Shown here: positions 24,916 through 33,148 of the stretch, in pieces
Layout of the letters: each line of letters opens with the position of its first letter
Numbering within the stretch: position 1 is the first letter of the stretch
Assembly: GCA_951635545.1 (NCBI GenBank)
Contig: OX620685.1
Span: 434,001 to 498,000, forward strand
From: CAG-873 sp910578365
Lineage (GTDB): Bacteria; Bacteroidota; Bacteroidia; Bacteroidales; Muribaculaceae
Reading direction: 5' to 3'
DNA: 64,000 nt
Notes under the pieces: model-generated
Database searches by the model: none
What the model was told of the DNA's origin: nothing
Seen by the model: only the letters and a program-made list of their open reading frames with translations
Program-made: the position numbers and the translations under genes

Positions 24916-25866
24916 ATGTCAACGACTCTTACAAAAACCGACTTCACTTTCCCCGGCCAGACCGGCGTATATCACGGCAAAGTACGCGACGTGTACACCA
25001 TCAACGACTCAATGTTGGTAATGGTTGCCACCGACCGTATTTCGGCCTTCGACGTCATCCTGCCCAAAGGCATACCCTACAAAGGTCAGGTACTGAACCA
25101 GATTGCCGCCAAATTCCTCGATGCCACCGCACACGCTGTGCCCAACTGGAAACTGGCCACACCCGACCCAATGGTCACATTAGGACGTCGTTGCGAAGGC
25201 TTCCGCGTGGAAATGATTATCCGCGGCTATCTCACCGGCAGCGCCTGGCGCGACTATGCCGCAGGCGCCCGCGAAATCTGCGGTGTGAAACTGCCCGATG
25301 GCATGCGTGAGAACGAACGCTTCCCCGAACCCATCATCACCCCCACAACCAAGGCCGAAGAAGGCCACGACGAAAACATATCGCGCGAGGAAATCATTGC
25401 CCGCGGCATTGTAAGCGAGGAAGACTACAAGGTAATGGAGCAGTATACCCGCACCTTGTTTGAAATCGGCACCCGCATGGCAGCAGAAAAGGGTCTGATT
25501 CTGGTAGATACCAAGTACGAATTCGGCAAGCTCGAAGACAAAGTGATACTCATCGACGAAATCCATACCCCCGACTCGTCGCGCTACTTCTATGCCGAAG
25601 GCTATCAGGAGCGTTTCGAACGCGGCGAGGCTCAGCGCCAGCTCTCCAAAGAATTCGTGCGCCAGTGGCTTATCGAGAACGGCTTCATGGGCAAGCCCGG
25701 CCAGACTGTGCCCGAAATGACCGATGAAATCTGCGAAAGCATCTCGCAGCGTTATATCGAGCTATACGAGCACATCACCGGCGAAAAATTCGTGCCCGCT
25801 CCCGAAGCCGACCTCGAACGCCGTATCGAAACTAATATTCTCGACTGCCTGACCAATCTGAAATAA
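24916..25866 (+). CDS. purC: Phosphoribosylaminoimidazole-succinocarboxamide synthase
   Basis: The enzyme joins CAIR and aspartate with ATP in purine synthesis. Recognised from GKVRDVYTINDSMLVMVATDRISAFDV, EMIIRGYLTGSAWRDY and LVDTKYEFG with LIDEIHTPDSSRY. The ATG at 24916 gives the proper N-terminus; an in-frame ATG at 24859 lies inside phoH. At 316 residues it is the longer Bacteroidetes-type form. menG starts on the very next base after its stop. Confidence 0.95.
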   Translation: MSTTLTKTDFTFPGQTGVYHGKVRDVYTINDSMLVMVATDRISAFDVILPKGIPYKGQVLNQIAAKFLDATAHAVPNWKLATPDPMVTLGRRCEGFRVEMIIRGYLTGSAWRDYAAGAREICGVKLPDGMRENERFPEPIITPTTKAEEGHDENISREEIIARGIVSEEDYKVMEQYTRTLFEIGTRMAAEKGLILVDTKYEFGKLEDKVILIDEIHTPDSSRYFYAEGYQERFERGEAQRQLSKEFVRQWLIENGFMGKPGQTVPEMTDEICESISQRYIELYEHITGEKFVPAPEADLERRIETNILDCLTNLK

Positions 25867-26607
25867 GTGAAAGTCAAGGCCGAACACATAAATCCATACG
25901 AAGGCGACCCACGCGGCAAAACCGAGCAGGTGCGCGACATGTTCGACTCTATATCCGGAGCCTACGACTTCATGAACCGCGCCATGACCATGGGCGTAGA
26001 CCGTCTGTGGCGCCGTACTGCAGTAAACACAGTCCGCCGTCACGCCCCCGGGCGGGTGGTAGACCTTGCCACGGGTACCGGCGACCTTGCCATAGCGCTG
26101 GCTCGCCGCATACCCGGGGCTGAAATCACAGGCTACGACCTGTCGGAAGGCATGCTCGAAGTCGGGCGCCGAAAGGTAGAGAAAGCCGGTCTGTCGGGGC
26201 GTATCAGCCTTCATCAGGCCGACTGCCTGGCATTGCCTGCAGCTGACAACAGCGCAGACGCCGTGACCGTAGCGTACGGTGTGCGCAACTTCGAACACCT
26301 GCTGGAGGGCTATCGCGAGATGCACCGCATACTGCGCCCGGGCGGCATGCTCTGCGTGCTGGAACTTTCCACACCCCGCGGGCATATCACCGCCCCGCTG
26401 TACCAGCTATATACTCGTCGCATAATACCCATGGCAGGGCGTCTGATAAGTCACGACGACCGCGCCTACAGTTACCTGCCCGAGAGCATCGCCGCTGTAC
26501 CCCAGGGAGCCGATATGTGCGCACTGATGGCCGAAGCCGGTTTTAGCGACTGCCGCTTCCGCCCCATGACATTTGGTGCGTGTACAATGTACACCGCCGT
26601 AAAATAA
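25867..26607 (+). CDS. menG: Demethylmenaquinone methyltransferase
   Basis: This 246-residue SAM-dependent methyltransferase has the UbiE/MenG signatures: FDSISGAYDFMNRAMTMGVDRLWRR, VVDLATGTGDLAIALAR (SAM site), AVTVAYGVRNFEHL and RILRPGGMLCVLE. It methylates demethylmenaquinone in the last step of menaquinone synthesis, at the inner membrane. The GTG start follows the purC stop with no gap, indicating coupling. Confidence 0.93.
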   Translation: MKVKAEHINPYEGDPRGKTEQVRDMFDSISGAYDFMNRAMTMGVDRLWRRTAVNTVRRHAPGRVVDLATGTGDLAIALARRIPGAEITGYDLSEGMLEVGRRKVEKAGLSGRISLHQADCLALPAADNSADAVTVAYGVRNFEHLLEGYREMHRILRPGGMLCVLELSTPRGHITAPLYQLYTRRIIPMAGRLISHDDRAYSYLPESIAAVPQGADMCALMAEAGFSDCRFRPMTFGACTMYTAVK

Positions 26608-26631
26608 CACCAATCCAACTATCACGCGGTA

Positions 26632-27960
26632 ATGAAAAAAATAGCGTTTGCACTTCTGTTTTCACTCGTCGCCATTAGTGCGGCGGCCCAGGCCCTTTAT
26701 TTCAACTCGGCCGTAGTGGAAGAGGTCGACTCGGTTCCGGCGTTCAATCCGGCCGACACCATCACCGTCGACCCTCTGCCCGTACAGTTCTTCATGCCCA
26801 TTGTTTTCGATCATTACGATTTTTATGACCCCGCGGTCATAACCATGCCCGACACAGTTTCCACCGCCATATTTCCGGCACCGGGAAGCCAAAAACCGTT
26901 TGACAAAGTGCAGGTTCCCGATTGGCTGCGCCGGGCCAACAATACCGCGCGCCTGGCCAACCAGCTAAGCTATCGCCTGCTGTACGAGTCGCCCGAGCTT
27001 GTGCGCTACACCCGCGCCTCACTGCCGGACGCCCCCAAGATGTACCACACCGTGGTCGACCCCAGCACACTGCGCTTCGATATCCGCCAGTTCGAAGGCG
27101 ACCTGATAGCCGATGCCGAAATCAAGGCCGTGAATCTGCGCAAACGCCACTGGATAAACTCCTTTTCGGCCTCGCTTCAGTTTAGCCAGGCATACGTGTC
27201 GCCCAACTGGTACCAGGGCGGCAACAGCAACCTAACCGCCATATGTCAGCTGAACTGGGACCTGAAACTCAACCAGAAGTATCATCCCAACCTGCTCTTT
27301 GAGATACACGCCCAGTATAAACTCGGCACGAACAGCGCTCCGGACGACTCGCTGCACACCTACAACATCAGCGAGGACCTGTTTCAGGTCAACTCCACCT
27401 TCGGTCTGAAAGCGGCCAAGCGGTGGTACTACTCGCTTACCACACAGTTCAAGACCCAGCTGCTGAATTCATATGCAAGCAACAGCAACACCACCCGCGC
27501 CGCCTTCCTGTCGCCGGGCGAGCTCAACCTCGGTCTTGGTATGACTTACAACTATGCAAACTCCAAAGGAACATTCTCGTTCGACGCCTCGATATCGCCT
27601 CTGAGCTACAATCTGCGCACATGCACCAACGACAAAGTCAATGCCGCTACGTACGATATTCCCGAGGGGCGGCATACCAAGAGCAAATTCGGTTCGAGCG
27701 GCGAATGTAAGCTTAAATGGAAAATCGCATACAACATAAGTTTCTCGTCGCGACTGTTCGCCTTTACCGACTACGACCGATTTGAGTCCGACTGGGAAAA
27801 TACCCTGCTGTTTGAAATCAACCGTTTCCTTACCACTCAGATATACGCCCACGCTCGCTACGACACGGCCACGCAGCCGTGCGATGACCCCGGATGGCAC
27901 AAACTGCAGGTTAAGGAAATACTGTCTATCGGTTTCTCATACCGCTTCGCCAACAGTTGA
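26632..27960 (+). CDS. DUF3078 outer-membrane-type protein
   Basis: The 442-residue exported protein has signal peptide MKKIAFALLFSLVAISAAAQ. After a ~150-residue periplasmic part, a beta-barrel-like region carries the DUF3078 hallmark NWYQGGNSNLTAICQLNWDLKLNQ and ends SIGFSYRFANS. Alternating hydrophobic strands and the terminal aromatic-rich strand suggest an outer-membrane barrel; function is unknown. It lies 24 bp after menG and is followed closely by two more exported proteins. Confidence 0.75.
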   Translation: MKKIAFALLFSLVAISAAAQALYFNSAVVEEVDSVPAFNPADTITVDPLPVQFFMPIVFDHYDFYDPAVITMPDTVSTAIFPAPGSQKPFDKVQVPDWLRRANNTARLANQLSYRLLYESPELVRYTRASLPDAPKMYHTVVDPSTLRFDIRQFEGDLIADAEIKAVNLRKRHWINSFSASLQFSQAYVSPNWYQGGNSNLTAICQLNWDLKLNQKYHPNLLFEIHAQYKLGTNSAPDDSLHTYNISEDLFQVNSTFGLKAAKRWYYSLTTQFKTQLLNSYASNSNTTRAAFLSPGELNLGLGMTYNYANSKGTFSFDASISPLSYNLRTCTNDKVNAATYDIPEGRHTKSKFGSSGECKLKWKIAYNISFSSRLFAFTDYDRFESDWENTLLFEINRFLTTQIYAHARYDTATQPCDDPGWHKLQVKEILSIGFSYRFANS

Positions 27961-27962
27961 CA

Positions 27963-28499
27963 ATGCGCCGCCCGGTTGCCACAATCATGCTTGCGTTACT
28001 CGCCGTCGGTCCGTTCCGAGCCTCAGCCGGAAACCGGGTCGACAGCCTGCTGAGTGTGATTGACCGCGGCAACTGTCAGGCCATCGAAGGGGTATGGCGC
28101 CTTACCGCGTCGCCCGAAACTGTTATTGCCATAAGCTCCTGCGGGGCGTCGGACAGCCGCTTCGACATATGGCTGCTCGATTCGCCCGACTATCGCGTGG
28201 AACCTTGCGTGCATATAGGGCAAGCTACAGAAGGTGCGCGTCGCGGCAGCTATGACCTCACCATGTGCGAGCAGCCCGGCAAAAAGCCGGTACGCAAGCA
28301 CTCGTTCATAGCCGAATTTGAAAACGGCGACAGCGGACGGCTTATACTCAAGGCCTACAAGCGAGGCAAACGCATAAGTGTGTGGCGCTGGCTGCCGTAC
28401 ATGTTTCGTGTAACGGTAATCGACCGGACAAACCGCCCCACCGACCACGACGGGCTTGTACGGATATATCCTGACCCGGGAAGCAGACTCGACTTATGA
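27963..28499 (+). CDS. Exported protein of unknown function
   Basis: The 178-residue protein has a short signal peptide (MRRPVATIMLALLAVGPFRASA). The mature part is probably a small beta-rich domain (CQAIEGVWRLTASPETVIAI, SRFDIWLLDSPDYRVEPC). I do not recognise a family. It begins 2 bp after the DUF3078 stop; I use the ATG at 27963 rather than the overlapping TTG at 27957. Its stop overlaps the next start as ATGA. Confidence 0.6.
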   Translation: MRRPVATIMLALLAVGPFRASAGNRVDSLLSVIDRGNCQAIEGVWRLTASPETVIAISSCGASDSRFDIWLLDSPDYRVEPCVHIGQATEGARRGSYDLTMCEQPGKKPVRKHSFIAEFENGDSGRLILKAYKRGKRISVWRWLPYMFRVTVIDRTNRPTDHDGLVRIYPDPGSRLDL

Positions 28500-28972
28500 A
28501 ACGCCTGCTGCTCATACTTACAGCCGCCGCATGCACTGCCACGACACTCTGCGCCCAGAATACCTGGCGTGGCAAGCGCCGCACACCTGTGCCCCCGAGT
28601 TCCATTGCCGCCGCTTCAGCAGCTCCAATGGTGCCATGCGACAGCAATATAGTGTCGGCAGCCGGATTCGAAAAAACTCTGCGCAGCACCAACGAGTCGC
28701 TGTTCATTACCAACCACAGCGCCGATACCATAGAACGTGTGCTGCTGCACATAGAATATCTCGACACCTCCGGGCGACAGCTTCACAGCCGCCGCGAATA
28801 CTTAGGCGTGAACCTGCCACCTGCTTCCACTCGCAAGGTGGATATAAAATCGTTCGACCGTCAGGGCGTTTTCTATTATCATCTGTCGGGGCACCCACGC
28901 ACACGAGCCAACGCCACACCCTTCGAGGTGCGTCTGAGTGTCGACAGCATATCACTACATAAATCAGAATAA
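28496..28972 (+). CDS. Exported protein with a probable immunoglobulin-like fold
   Basis: The 158-residue protein has signal peptide MKRLLLILTAAACTATTLCAQ. The mature domain (NESLFITNHSADTIERVLLHIEYLDTSG, ASTRKVDIKSFDRQGVFYYH) has the strand pattern of small Ig/FN3-like modules. Overlap with the upstream gene by 4 bp and a 4-bp gap to mtn place it inside one operon from purC onward. Function unknown. Confidence 0.55.
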   Translation: MKRLLLILTAAACTATTLCAQNTWRGKRRTPVPPSSIAAASAAPMVPCDSNIVSAAGFEKTLRSTNESLFITNHSADTIERVLLHIEYLDTSGRQLHSRREYLGVNLPPASTRKVDIKSFDRQGVFYYHLSGHPRTRANATPFEVRLSVDSISLHKSE

Positions 28973-28976
28973 ACTA

Positions 28977-29642
28977 ATGAAAATAGCTATCATAGTGGCC
29001 ATGGACAAGGAACTGGCCCTTATACTTCCCCGCCTGACCGAGGCCCGTACATTAGAAGTCAACGGCTTCACATTCCACAGCGGCAAAATGGGTTCGCGCG
29101 AGGTGGTGGTAGGCAAATGCGGCATAGGCAAAGTCAACGCCGCCGTCAACGCCCTCACGCTCATCGAGCACTTCAAGCCCTCGGTGGTAATCAATACCGG
29201 CGTGGCCGGAGGCACCGGCGCCGCACGCGTAGGCGATGTGGTGGTGGCCGACCGTATTGCCTATCACGATGTATGGTGCGGCCCCGACACAATACACGGC
29301 CAGGCCGCCGGCTGTCCGCGCCTATTTATCAGCACTTTCTCCGACAACATCTTCGAAGGCCTGCACATACGCCGGGGTCTGGTTGCCTCGGGCGACATAT
29401 TCGTGTCGAAACCTTCCGAGGTACGTCACATACTCGACCTCTATCCCGACGCGGTTGCAGTAGATATGGAATCGGCAGCGATAGCCCATGTATGCCATCT
29501 GAAGCATGTGGCGTTTCTTTGCGTACGTGTGGTAAGTGACACCCCCGGAGGCGAAGACAACATATTGCAGTACGAAAACTTCTGGCAGGACGCCCCGCAG
29601 CATACATTCGAAGTAATCGATACCGTTGTGGCAAGGCTGTAA
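28977..29642 (+). CDS. mtn: 5'-methylthioadenosine/S-adenosylhomocysteine nucleosidase
   Basis: The enzyme cleaves adenine from MTA and SAH in SAM recycling. MKIAIIVAMDKELALIL puts the catalytic Glu at residue 12 as in E. coli MtnN. VINTGVAGG, the ribose-binding VDMESAAIAHVC and the catalytic Asp in VVSDTPGG are present. At 221 residues it is close to the family size. The ATG at 28977 is preferred to an in-frame ATG at 28938 within the previous gene. Confidence 0.93.
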   Translation: MKIAIIVAMDKELALILPRLTEARTLEVNGFTFHSGKMGSREVVVGKCGIGKVNAAVNALTLIEHFKPSVVINTGVAGGTGAARVGDVVVADRIAYHDVWCGPDTIHGQAAGCPRLFISTFSDNIFEGLHIRRGLVASGDIFVSKPSEVRHILDLYPDAVAVDMESAAIAHVCHLKHVAFLCVRVVSDTPGGEDNILQYENFWQDAPQHTFEVIDTVVARL

Positions 29643-30257
29643 ATGAAAGACATAACGGTACGCAAAGGCCGGCGCCACATACTCGACCTGGTAGCACAGG
29701 GCGAGCATGAACGTCAGGACTTCAAATTCCTCATATCCGATGCCCGCAAAATAGCCCGCAGCATATCGGCCTTCGCCAACCACAGCGGAGGCTGTCTGCT
29801 CATAGGCGTCAAAGACAACGGCGTAGTGGCCGGCGTGCGCAACGAAGAAGACATCTACGTAGTCGAACAGGCCGGCGAGCTCTACTGCTCGCCACCGCAA
29901 CAGGTTGAATTCGAGGCTTACAGTGTCGACACCGGCGTAGTTGTGATAAAAGCTTTGATTAAGAAGGCTGACACACGCCCTGTGGCCGTGCTCGAGGCCG
30001 ATGGCCACAGCAGAGTGTACTATAGGGTAAACGACGAGAACATAGTGGCGCATCCGCTTATGGTAAGCGCCTGGGTTGAAGCCGAGAAAGTCACTATGTT
30101 TGCATCAGATTAGCTGACGGGGCGCTCAACGGGGGCTGTCTGCCCCCTTGCCGCTAAGGCTTTCCCCCGAGAGGAGTGAGGAGAAAAGATAGACGTAAGG
30201 GCAATTGCATGTAAATTTGTAAAAGCAAAATACATTAACAGCAAAACCGATACGTCT

Positions 30258-31328
30258 ATGGTACAAAGTAACAAAAAAGATTTCAGCGGACAAAATATCT
30301 CTATTGGTATTGACGTCCATCTGAGAACATGGAGTGTCACGGTGCTCACCCCCTCTGGGTTTATGCGCACTCATACTCAAAAGGCTTCGGCCAAAGAGCT
30401 CTTTGAACATTTGAACAAGCATTATCCTAACGGTAGCTACCATGCAGCCTACGAGACGGGGTTTTCGGGCTTCTCGACCTATTATGCCCTGACTGAGCTT
30501 GGTATAAAATGCACCGTGGTACATGCGGCTGACGTTCCGACCACCCAGAAGGAAAAGGTCTCGAAGTCAGACCCGGTGGATTCAAAAAAGCTGGCCAAAG
30601 CCCTTATGCGCGGCGAGCTCGGCAGTGTGTACATTCACTCGAAGGACAGCCTCGATGACCGTGCGCTGGTACGCCACCGCGCCACTATTGTGAAGCTTTC
30701 CGGCGGCATAAAATCCAGAATCAAGCATCTGCTGTACAACAACGGCGTGGAGTACCCCGAAGAATATTTCCGAAGCAACCGCCACTGGACAAGAAGTTTC
30801 ATAACGTGGTTGCAGAATGACGTGCGGTTGCTCTCCGACACCCGGGTCTCGCTTGACCTGCTCATTGCCGAGGTACTCCATTACAGGGAACGCCTCCTTG
30901 ATGTCAACCGCAGATTGCGCTCGCTGGCGCGCAGCGACAGGTATGCCGAGAAATACGGCATCCTGATGTCGGTTCCCGGCATTGGTTCGACAATTGCCAT
31001 GAGCCTGCTTACCGAGATTGATGACATCGGTCGCTTCAGTAACCAGCGCCAGTTCGCATCGTTCCTCGGACTCGTGCCGATGATGTCGTCAAGCGGCGAC
31101 AAGGAATACGTCGGTGAGAAGACTTTCCGGGGAAACAAATTCCTCGGTCCAAAAATAGTCGAGGCCTCATGGATAGCCATACGGCACGACGCGGAACTCT
31201 CCGCAAAGTTCGGCGCATTGTGCACTCGCGGAATGAAGTCGCAGGAAGCCATAATCCGGATAGCCCGCAAGCTCTCCAACATAATATTTTCCGTACTGAA
31301 ATCAAACCGCAGATATGAATGCCGTTAG
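30258..31328 (+). CDS. IS1111/IS110-family DEDD transposase, copy 2
   Basis: The 356-residue protein is identical to that at 10499-11569 and carries the same RuvC-like and Tnp20-like motifs. Identity in coding and non-coding parts indicates recent movement or homogenisation. Confidence 0.92.
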   Translation: MVQSNKKDFSGQNISIGIDVHLRTWSVTVLTPSGFMRTHTQKASAKELFEHLNKHYPNGSYHAAYETGFSGFSTYYALTELGIKCTVVHAADVPTTQKEKVSKSDPVDSKKLAKALMRGELGSVYIHSKDSLDDRALVRHRATIVKLSGGIKSRIKHLLYNNGVEYPEEYFRSNRHWTRSFITWLQNDVRLLSDTRVSLDLLIAEVLHYRERLLDVNRRLRSLARSDRYAEKYGILMSVPGIGSTIAMSLLTEIDDIGRFSNQRQFASFLGLVPMMSSSGDKEYVGEKTFRGNKFLGPKIVEASWIAIRHDAELSAKFGALCTRGMKSQEAIIRIARKLSNIIFSVLKSNRRYECR

Positions 31329-31666
31329 ATAATGCGACACACAAAAGTCTTATAGGCAAATACAGTAAGACGGCTACTCTCGCCTCCTTGATGAGCCTTG
31401 GCTGCATCTAAAAGAAAGGTTGTGGCGTCTTTCCTATTATGCTGAATAAGTAAACTGTCAGCCCGATGGGGCGTGACTGATAGAAGTTTGCCTGATAGGA
31501 CTTTTTTTACTACAAGGCATTTCGGGCTCTAACCGATTGCCGGTTATTTGATTGGGGCAGAGGCCTCGATCATGACTCTTTTGTGCCTACACAATCGGCA
31601 CAGAAATATAAGCAATTGATTTTTAACGTTAATCTTTTCTAAATCTCAACGAGAATTTTGGAATAC
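31329..31666 (+). ncRNA. Candidate bridge/seeker RNA region of the IS1111-like element, copy 2
   Basis: Non-coding right-end region, the same as in copy 1, including the CCTCCTT segment (31383-31389). Inferred from family organisation only. Confidence 0.4.
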
Positions 31667-31850
31667 AACATAGAAGGAGGCACACTACTGAGTTTCAGCA
31701 ATATAGAGAGCCAGCTGATAAATCTGCTTGCCAAGCGCAGTATAAGTTCGCGCCAACTGGCGCTGGAACTGCACTGCTCGCAAAGCATGGCCGATGACCT
31801 GGTGGTGCGGCTGGCATCGGCCGGAGTACTTAAGTTTGTGTACGAGCACG

Positions 31851-31865
31851 GCGAGTTCCGCATCT
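31851..31865. repeat. Left 15-bp direct repeat flanking the IS30-family element
   Basis: GCGAGTTCCGCATCT, repeated exactly at 33052-33066. It falls in codons for GEFRI of the interrupted AlbA_2 gene. Confidence 0.88.
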
Positions 31866-31951
31866 TGAAGATTCCAAATCGAAGTGCAAAACTTTGAGAT
31901 GGGCATTAGTCGTTCTCCTCTCTCCTTCTGGCGAGGGGATGCCCAAGCGGC

Positions 31952-31973
31952 GGGGGCGGCCTAAACCGCCCCC
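31952..31973 (+). terminator. GC-rich hairpin at the IS30 left end
   Basis: GGGGGCGG-cctaaa-CCGCCCCC, a perfect 8-bp stem in the IS leader. A second stem GGAGAC-cgaa-GTCTCC lies at 32019-32034. Confidence 0.55.
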
Positions 31974-32045
31974 AAGAGCGGACAGCAGCAGAACATACTG
32001 GCAATACAAAATAAAAAAGGAGACCGAAGTCTCCCTGAGATTAAC

Positions 32046-32053
32046 TAACTTTG
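32046..32053 (+). promoter_or_regulatory. -7 box of the IS30 transposase
   Basis: TAACTTTG ends 8 nt before the transposase ATG, so the transcript would have almost no leader. Confidence 0.45.
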
Positions 32054-32061
32054 TATTGCTT

Positions 32062-33045
32062 ATGTACAGACAATTAACCTCGCAGCAAAGGTCGCAAATT
32101 TTTGCCTTACTGCAAAGAAAGACTCAGAGAAAAGAAATCGCCCTCATAGTGGGGTGCAGTCAGTCAACGCTTTGTCGTGAACTGAAGCGCAATTCCACAA
32201 CCAAAGGCAACTATCTGTGGAAAAAGGCTCATGCCAAAGCCCTTGAACGCAGAAAGCGCACCACATCCAACCAGAGGCTCGACAGCGTGTTGGTGTGGCG
32301 TATAAAACAGATGATTATTGACCACCAATGGTCACCAGAACAAATTCGTGGCGTGTTGGCCAAGGAAGGTGTTTCCGTATCCATACAGACCATTTACAAC
32401 ATTATAAACGCTGATGAAAGCGGGATACTGCGCCGTCACCGCAGACATCCCAACTTCAGACGAAGACCAAAAGGCGAACGCAAACCCACTAAAGCCACCA
32501 ACATACCAAACCGCACAAGCATACACGACAGACCGGCCGAGGCCGACGGCAGACGCTTTGGCGATTTTGAGATGGATCTTATTGTTGATGCCTACGGGCA
32601 CGCGATTCTAGTGCTGCTTGAACGCATGACTGGCTTTGTGATGATGGAGAAACTACCTTACGGAAAAAGAGCCAAGCCATTGTCAAAGACTGTCGTGAGA
32701 ATGCTGTACGCATACCGTAAATATCTTAAAACCATCACTACTGACAACGGCAGCGAGTTCGCGGCACACCTCGACATCACCGCCGGATTACGCATCAAAG
32801 GTCTTGATGATGTGACTGTTTACTTTGCCGACAGCTACTGCTCATGGCAGAAAGGAGCGGTCGAAAACATCAACAAACTCATCCGCCAATACATCCCCAA
32901 AAAGTCAAATTTCAATGATTTCACTGACCTATACATCAAGAATGTCGCAAAGAAACTAAACCTCAGGCCACGGAAAAAACTCGGTTTCTCAAACCCGAAA
33001 ACCGAGTTCTTCAAACAAATCGCTAATTTTGCACTTGCCAGTTGA
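32062..33045 (+). CDS. IS30-family transposase
   Basis: The 327-residue protein starts at MYRQLTSQQRSQIFALLQ. An N-terminal helix-turn-helix (KEIALIVGCSQSTLCREL) precedes an integrase core with DDE residues in FGDFEMDLIV, TTDNGSEF and KGAVENINKLIRQY. The longer frame from 31894 reads through the IS leader hairpins and is not the natural start. Stop lies 6 bp from the right tip. Confidence 0.92.
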   Translation: MYRQLTSQQRSQIFALLQRKTQRKEIALIVGCSQSTLCRELKRNSTTKGNYLWKKAHAKALERRKRTTSNQRLDSVLVWRIKQMIIDHQWSPEQIRGVLAKEGVSVSIQTIYNIINADESGILRRHRRHPNFRRRPKGERKPTKATNIPNRTSIHDRPAEADGRRFGDFEMDLIVDAYGHAILVLLERMTGFVMMEKLPYGKRAKPLSKTVVRMLYAYRKYLKTITTDNGSEFAAHLDITAGLRIKGLDDVTVYFADSYCSWQKGAVENINKLIRQYIPKKSNFNDFTDLYIKNVAKKLNLRPRKKLGFSNPKTEFFKQIANFALAS

Positions 33046-33051
33046 ACCTGC

Positions 33052-33066
33052 GCGAGTTCCGCATCT
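33052..33066. repeat. Right 15-bp direct repeat flanking the IS30-family element
   Basis: Second copy of GCGAGTTCCGCATCT; see 31851-31865. Confidence 0.88.
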
Positions 33067-33131
33067 GCACAGTATAGAACAAGCGAACAAATTATTTGCC
33101 ATATCAGACATAATCACATAAATTTTTTTTG

Positions 33132-33139
33132 TAAATTTG
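33132..33139 (+). promoter_or_regulatory. -7 box close to the rpoN start
   Basis: TAAATTTG ends 9 nt before the rpoN ATG, predicting a leader of only a few nucleotides. A -33 element at the right distance is not obvious. Confidence 0.45.
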
Positions 33140-33148
33140 CAACTTGAT

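Larger units (their letters stand above)
30087..31675 (+). mobile_element. IS1111/IS110-family insertion sequence, copy 2
   Basis: Same element as 10327-11916, in the same orientation, with sub-terminal repeats CTATGTT (30094-30100) and AACATAG (31667-31673). It interrupts the AlbA_2 gene after WVEAE. Edges are uncertain by 1-2 bp. The sequence following it, GGAGGC, matches the GGAGGT following copy 1. Confidence 0.87.
31866..33051 (+). mobile_element. IS30-family insertion sequence
   Basis: The element is about 1.19 kb. Imperfect inverted repeats share AAGTGCAAAA (31882-31891, complement 33027-33036) and weaker similarity out to the tips. It is flanked by a 15-bp exact direct repeat, longer than the 2-4 bp usual in the family. 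Two hairpins before the transposase (31952-31973 and 32019-32034) probably stop incoming transcription. Confidence 0.85.
29643..33077 (+). pseudogene. AlbA_2/Schlafen-type nucleotide-binding protein, broken by two insertions
   Basis: The 5' piece (29643-30086) carries the AlbA_2 domain: HERQDFKFLISDARKIARSISAFANHSGGCLLIGVKDNG. The middle piece (31676-31865) carries a winged-helix tail (LSFSNIESQLINLLAKRSISSRQ). The last codons, 33067-33077, follow the IS30-family element. Removing the IS1111-like and IS30-family insertions gives one frame of about 214 residues ending GEFRICTV, a plausible size and layout for this family. It starts right at the mtn stop, so it was the last gene of that operon. 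Whether the truncated AlbA_2 part is still made is unknown. Confidence 0.85.

Noticed and set aside
10327..31675. Composite transposon bounded by the two IS1111-like copies
   Set aside because: Each copy splits its own target gene and both halves of each target remain in place, so the segment did not move as a unit.
31658..31897. Small HTH protein as an independent gene
   Set aside because: Its first codons are the end of the IS1111-like element and its last ones are IS30 sequence; the middle is the winged-helix tail of the interrupted AlbA_2 gene.
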